A DNA stretch of 64,000 bases, taken from contig NZ_FNSN01000003.1 in assembly GCF_900105345.1 (NCBI RefSeq), positions 558,001-622,000 of the forward strand. Direction: 5' to 3'. The notes beneath the pieces are model-generated. The model was not told where the DNA came from and made no database searches. It saw nothing but the letters and a program-made list of their open reading frames with translations. Shown here one piece after another: positions 60,743 to 64,000 of this stretch. Both the position numbers and the translations under genes were made by a program. Position 1 is the stretch's first letter. Every line of letters begins with the position of its first letter. This DNA is from Arthrobacter woluwensis (GTDB lineage: Bacteria; Actinomycetota; Actinomycetes; Actinomycetales; Micrococcaceae).

Positions 60743-62205
60743 ACCTCGCCGCCCCTCCCGCCAGCCCGTTGCCGTTGCAGGCCCTGGTCGACGAACAGAC
60801 CGGGATCATCCGCAGGGTCCGTCCCGTGCTCACGCCCGAGCACGCCCCTCCGGCCTACACCTCCATGACCGCCGAGGTCTCCGACGCCCGCTGGCTCGGC
60901 GACTGGCCCGCCGACCGCGTCTCGCTCGGCACGACCTTCGGGGACGAGCGCCAGGCCTGGATCGCGGCCGTCGCGGAAGGCATGGAACGGTATTGCGGCA
61001 ACTTCATCCCGGCCGATCTCGACGACGGCGACCACCTCGTCGCGACCGCGGCCGAACTCCGCGCGCAGGGCCTCCGCCACGCGCCCTTGGACACGCTGCC
61101 CCGCTTCGCGCCCTGGCAGGAGGCGCGGACCGGGTTCCCGTACCGCAACCTCGAGGACGACGTCCGCACCCTGTGGGTCCGCTGCACGACGACGGAGCCC
61201 GGTGGCGCCCCGCAACCCGCGCCGCCCAGCGCCGCTGGACCATCCACCGCGGCGGAGGGCGCCGCGCCGTCCGCTTCCGCCGACTGCTGGCTGCCCGCGA
61301 GTCTCGTGTACCTGAACTGGCGGCAGCGCCGGTTCCGTGAACTGCCGCGCGTGCACCACCTCAATTACGCAGGGATCGCGACCGGCCAGGGATTCCAGGA
61401 CGCCGCCGACCGGGCGGTGCTCGAAGTCATCGAGCGGGACGCCTTGGAACTGTGGTGGCACCTCGGCGGCCCCGTTCGGGGCATCCGGCCCGAGTCGGTC
61501 CCCGGCCTCGTCGAAGACATGGCCGGCTGCCGGCTGGAGTACTGGGTGGTGGAGATGCCCAGCGAGTTCGCGCCGTGCGTCGCCGCCCTGGTGCACGACC
61601 CGGACACCGGCCTTTACGCGGCCGGGTTCGCCTGCCGCACCGACCCCGCGGAGGCCGCCCGGAAAGCGGTCCTCGAAGCGGTCCACACTTGGATTTACAC
61701 GCAGGGCTGCCAGGACGCCGACGGCTGGGTCTTCCAGGCGGTGGAGGCCGGCCTCATGGCGCGCGGCCTCTATCTGGACCATCGCGAGGACCGCGCCTAC
61801 CTGGACGACGCCGGTGAGCACTTCTCTGCGGTCCGGGACCTCGGCGCCCACGTGCAGCTGTGGCTGGATCCCCGGGTGCACCACCTCGCCTCCCGGTTCA
61901 TGGCGCCCGAGCTCGGCCTCGTGGACATCGACACCCTGGACGGCGTCGCCCTGCCGGAGGTGCACGCGCGCCTGCGGGAGGCCGGGCACCCGGTCCACCT
62001 CCGGGACCTGACCACCGCGGACGTCGCGCAGACCGGCCTGCGGGTGGTGCGCGCCGTCGTCGGGGGACTGGTGCCGAATGCTCCGGCGGCGTTCGCCTAT
62101 CTGGGCTGCCCGCGCTTCGCTCAGGTGGCGCTGGACCGCGGCTGGCGGGACGCGGCCCCGCACCGGCCCGAAGACTTCACCCTCGTCCCGCCGCCCCACA
62201 TGTGA
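60739..62205 (+). CDS. YcaO-domain cyclodehydratase
   Basis: 488 residues. ATP-dependent YcaO enzymes turn Ser, Thr or Cys into azolines. ATP/Mg motifs: AVAEGMERYCG (the S/A-x3-E-x2-E-R element, around residue 79), QDAADRAVLEVIERDAL and AEAARKAVLEAVHTW. The chain ends in VPPPHM, a short version of the C-terminal PxPxP tail seen in azoline-forming members. An Ala/Pro/Ser-rich insertion is found around residues 152-180. The N-terminal E1 domain of fused enzymes is absent, in line with a separate partner at 58914. ATGA overlap with the preceding peptidase gene. Confidence 0.93.
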   Translation: MNLAAPPASPLPLQALVDEQTGIIRRVRPVLTPEHAPPAYTSMTAEVSDARWLGDWPADRVSLGTTFGDERQAWIAAVAEGMERYCGNFIPADLDDGDHLVATAAELRAQGLRHAPLDTLPRFAPWQEARTGFPYRNLEDDVRTLWVRCTTTEPGGAPQPAPPSAAGPSTAAEGAAPSASADCWLPASLVYLNWRQRRFRELPRVHHLNYAGIATGQGFQDAADRAVLEVIERDALELWWHLGGPVRGIRPESVPGLVEDMAGCRLEYWVVEMPSEFAPCVAALVHDPDTGLYAAGFACRTDPAEAARKAVLEAVHTWIYTQGCQDADGWVFQAVEAGLMARGLYLDHREDRAYLDDAGEHFSAVRDLGAHVQLWLDPRVHHLASRFMAPELGLVDIDTLDGVALPEVHARLREAGHPVHLRDLTTADVAQTGLRVVRAVVGGLVPNAPAAFAYLGCPRFAQVALDRGWRDAAPHRPEDFTLVPPPHM

Positions 62206-62206
62206 C

Positions 62207-63505
62207 ATGACGACCTCTCACGCCGACCCTCTGCTCCGGGCGTTCTCCTCGGAGATCCCCGGACCTCCCGAACCTCCGGGGCCGCGGGTGAACCAGTGGC
62301 CGGGACGGATCCAGCAGGTCCTCCCCGGGGAGGAACGCGTGCCCGTGCTGTCCCTGATCCGCACCGTGTTCTGGGGGCCCGAGCTGCACCCCGACCCGGC
62401 GACGGGACGCCCGGGCACGATCCGCCGTCGCGCCGTGCCGTCCGCGGGAGCGTGCTATCCGGTCCAGGTCCACCTGGTGTGCGGCGCCGGGTGCGACGTC
62501 CCTCCCGGACGCTACGCCTTCGACGCCGAGCAGGGGATCCTGCTGCGCCGCAGCGGTCCTCCGGGTGGGGCTGTCGGCCGGGGCGCCGTCGTCGTGTTCA
62601 CCGTGCTGCCGCAGCGGACCGCCGCCCGGTACCACCACCGCGCCCTGCCGCTCCTGCTCTCCGACACGGCCTATGCGGTGGCCGCGCTGGCGCATCACGC
62701 GGCGTGGCACGGGGTGACGGCGGCGCAGGTGCGGTCCGACCCGGGGACGCTGGCCGCTCTGGCGGATCTTCCCGGGTACGGCGAGTGGAAGGAACGGTGG
62801 CCCGCGACCGGGCCGGAGCTCGCGCTCGCCGCCGTGTCCCTGGAGGGTTTCCTGCCCGGTGTCGCGACCCCGTCGGCCGGCCCGGGGCCGCTCCCCGTTC
62901 CCGAGCGCAGGCCGCGCCTGCTGCCGGAAGTCGTCGCCTGGGCCGTCGCGCATCGACCCGCCCCCGCGGTGCTGCCGTACCAGGGCTTGCCGGGAGCGGG
63001 TCCCGCGGCGCTGCGGGCCCGCCGGAGCGCGGCCCTGGACGCTGTATCGCCCGACGGCGGCGGCGCGGCGGCGGAGGCCGCCGTCTCCGCGGTGCGGGAC
63101 CTCCTGACCACGGCGCGGCGGACGCTGCCCGGTCCGCAGCCCGCGGGATGCCGGATCGCCCTCCTGAACAGGACCGATGACATCGGCCGTGCCGCCTTGC
63201 AGGATCCAGACCTCGCGGAGCGGGCTGCCGGTCAGCGCTGGCTGTCCACCCTGGACGGCCTCGTCCTCTTCGAGGCCAAGGGTGTTCCGGACGCCCGTGA
63301 CGTGTGGTGGGCGGCGGAGCTGGCCGCTCACGTCCTGTACTCCTCGCTGGCGGACGGCCCCGATGGCGCGAGCCCGCGGCTCGACTTCCGCCCGGTGAGC
63401 GGATGGACCGGCGGCGTCCCGGGCCGTCCGACCCTCCACGGCCTCGGGTACAGAGGACGGGGCTTTCGAACACAGGGCGCCGGACCCCAGGGCACCGGAC
63501 GATGA
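62207..63505 (+). CDS. SagB-type FMN dehydrogenase
   Basis: 432 residues of the nitroreductase-fold azoline oxidase family. The FMN-binding signature RRAVPSAGACYPVQVHLV lies at about residues 74-91, followed by GRYAFDAEQGILLR and YHHRALPLLLSDTAYAVAAL. The C-terminal half is a degenerate second copy of the fold with Ala/Pro/Arg-rich stretches. SagB partners oxidise thiazolines/oxazolines made by YcaO to aromatic azoles, so the final product should carry oxazoles or methyloxazoles rather than only azolines. It starts one base after the ycaO stop. Confidence 0.9.
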   Translation: MTTSHADPLLRAFSSEIPGPPEPPGPRVNQWPGRIQQVLPGEERVPVLSLIRTVFWGPELHPDPATGRPGTIRRRAVPSAGACYPVQVHLVCGAGCDVPPGRYAFDAEQGILLRRSGPPGGAVGRGAVVVFTVLPQRTAARYHHRALPLLLSDTAYAVAALAHHAAWHGVTAAQVRSDPGTLAALADLPGYGEWKERWPATGPELALAAVSLEGFLPGVATPSAGPGPLPVPERRPRLLPEVVAWAVAHRPAPAVLPYQGLPGAGPAALRARRSAALDAVSPDGGGAAAEAAVSAVRDLLTTARRTLPGPQPAGCRIALLNRTDDIGRAALQDPDLAERAAGQRWLSTLDGLVLFEAKGVPDARDVWWAAELAAHVLYSSLADGPDGASPRLDFRPVSGWTGGVPGRPTLHGLGYRGRGFRTQGAGPQGTGR

Positions 63506-63544
63506 GCCCCCGACAGCACTGCCACCCCCGGAAAGGACACCGGA

Positions 63545-64000
63545 ATGCTCGTTGACAAAAGGCTCCTGGCGCTGAGCCTGGGGCATCGGGGCCGTCTGAC
63601 GGCCGTCACCGCGGTCCTGTGCCTGAGCACCATGAGCTACTGGGCGCAGGCATGGTTCCTCGCTCAGGCGCTCGCGGCCCTGGCCGCGCCGCCGCGGGGC
63701 GAGTCACTCGCGGCGCATCCCGCGGTCGCCCCGCTCGGGGCCGTCCTGCTCTGCGGGCTGCTCCGCTGCGCGCTCCTCCAGCTGCACAGCCGCCTCGCCG
63801 TCTCGCTGGGCGCCGCGGTCCGCCGAGACCTGCGGAGGAACCTGATGGACCGTCTGCTGCAACCGGACCGCCTGCACGACACCTCCGAACGCACGGGCGC
63901 GCGCCGCCTGGCCCTCACCGAAGGGGTGGATGGTGTGGACCTGTACCTGAGCCAGTACATCCCGCACGCCCTGCAGCTGCAGATCCTCTGCCCCGTCCTG
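63545..64000 (+). CDS. ABC exporter, CydD-like membrane domain (partial, runs off the window)
   Basis: First 152 codons. Several membrane helices (LTAVTAVLCLSTMSYWAQAW, LGAVLLCGLLRCALLQL) and the CydD/CydC-type phrase LTEGVDGVDLYLSQYIPHAL after the coupling segment RRDLRRNLMDRLLQPDRL. The ATPase domain lies beyond the end. GGAAAGGACACC precedes the ATG. It is likely to export the finished peptide; more RiPP genes may follow. Confidence 0.85.
   Translation, partial: MLVDKRLLALSLGHRGRLTAVTAVLCLSTMSYWAQAWFLAQALAALAAPPRGESLAAHPAVAPLGAVLLCGLLRCALLQLHSRLAVSLGAAVRRDLRRNLMDRLLQPDRLHDTSERTGARRLALTEGVDGVDLYLSQYIPHALQLQILCPVL

Noticed and set aside
58715..64000. Thiopeptide, bottromycin, lasso or lanthipeptide cluster
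   Set aside because: No lantibiotic dehydratase, pyridine synthase, B1/B2 lasso pair or LanM/LanC is present, and the precursor lacks Cys; SagB plus YcaO points to azole chemistry.

Overview
The window is high-GC, densely packed bacterial DNA with frequent GTG/TTG starts, ATGA/GTGA stop-start overlaps, -10 boxes placed for leaderless transcripts, WXG100 proteins, a SAM-IV riboswitch and an actinobacterial YkoEDC thiamine-precursor transporter. This points to a free-living actinobacterium, most likely Micrococcaceae (Arthrobacter-like). No tRNA, rRNA, CRISPR array, transposase or replication origin was seen.

Layout. 1-4.4 kb: TetR-MMPL exporter pair and a DsbA-like lipoprotein. 4.7-8.0 kb: TPP riboswitch driving ykoEDC (HMP/thiamine ECF importer). 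8.0-9.3 kb: DUF559/AbiEi-type protein bracketed by inverted copies of a 70-bp palindromic repeat. 9.4-14.4 kb: XRE-MurA fusion, DUF308 membrane protein, HrpB helicase. 14.4-21 kb: redox/stress and housekeeping accessory genes (NAD epimerase/TetR pair, DJ-1-like protein, CsbD, nucleoside/pantothenate-type kinase, GNAT, GrpB, G1 glutamic peptidase). 21.2-36 kb: polyol/sugar catabolism: mannitol-type dehydrogenase, xylulokinase, class II aldolase, PfkB kinase, three DeoR regulators, and an ABC importer operon lacking its own ATPase followed by a zinc alcohol dehydrogenase, a 2-hydroxyacid dehydrogenase and an FGGY kinase. 36-46 kb: VOC protein, Pro/Gly-rich DUF4190-like protein, MFS transporter, M23 peptidase, monooxygenase, CHY zinc finger, low-GC HNH nuclease, MerR/aldo-keto reductase pair. 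45.7-51 kb: three orphan WXG100 genes around a circularly permuted ATP-grasp / alpha-E / transglutaminase operon. 51.2-55.2 kb: SAM-IV riboswitch, DUF1737, rhodanese and metZ; then an FAD-Rieske oxidoreductase. 55.4-64 kb (runs off the end): a compact RiPP (YcaO/azole-type) biosynthetic locus.

The RiPP locus is the most exciting part. A divergent intergenic region carries a perfect 7-1-7 palindrome of the Fur/Zur family over a promoter. To the right it reads a 33-residue Cys-free precursor, a putative E1-like/RRE partner, an S15/CocE-type peptidase, a YcaO cyclodehydratase, a SagB-type dehydrogenase and a CydD-like ABC exporter. To the left it reads a beta-propeller protein translationally coupled to a prolyl oligopeptidase. 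A metal-responsive, Ser/Thr-derived azole peptide with two prolyl-type peptidases (possibly a peptide metallophore) is the proposed new system.

Intergenic space is rich in long near-perfect palindromes, 50-70 bp, in at least six sequence families, mostly downstream of genes. Three WXG100 genes also share one palindromic site just upstream of the -35 element.
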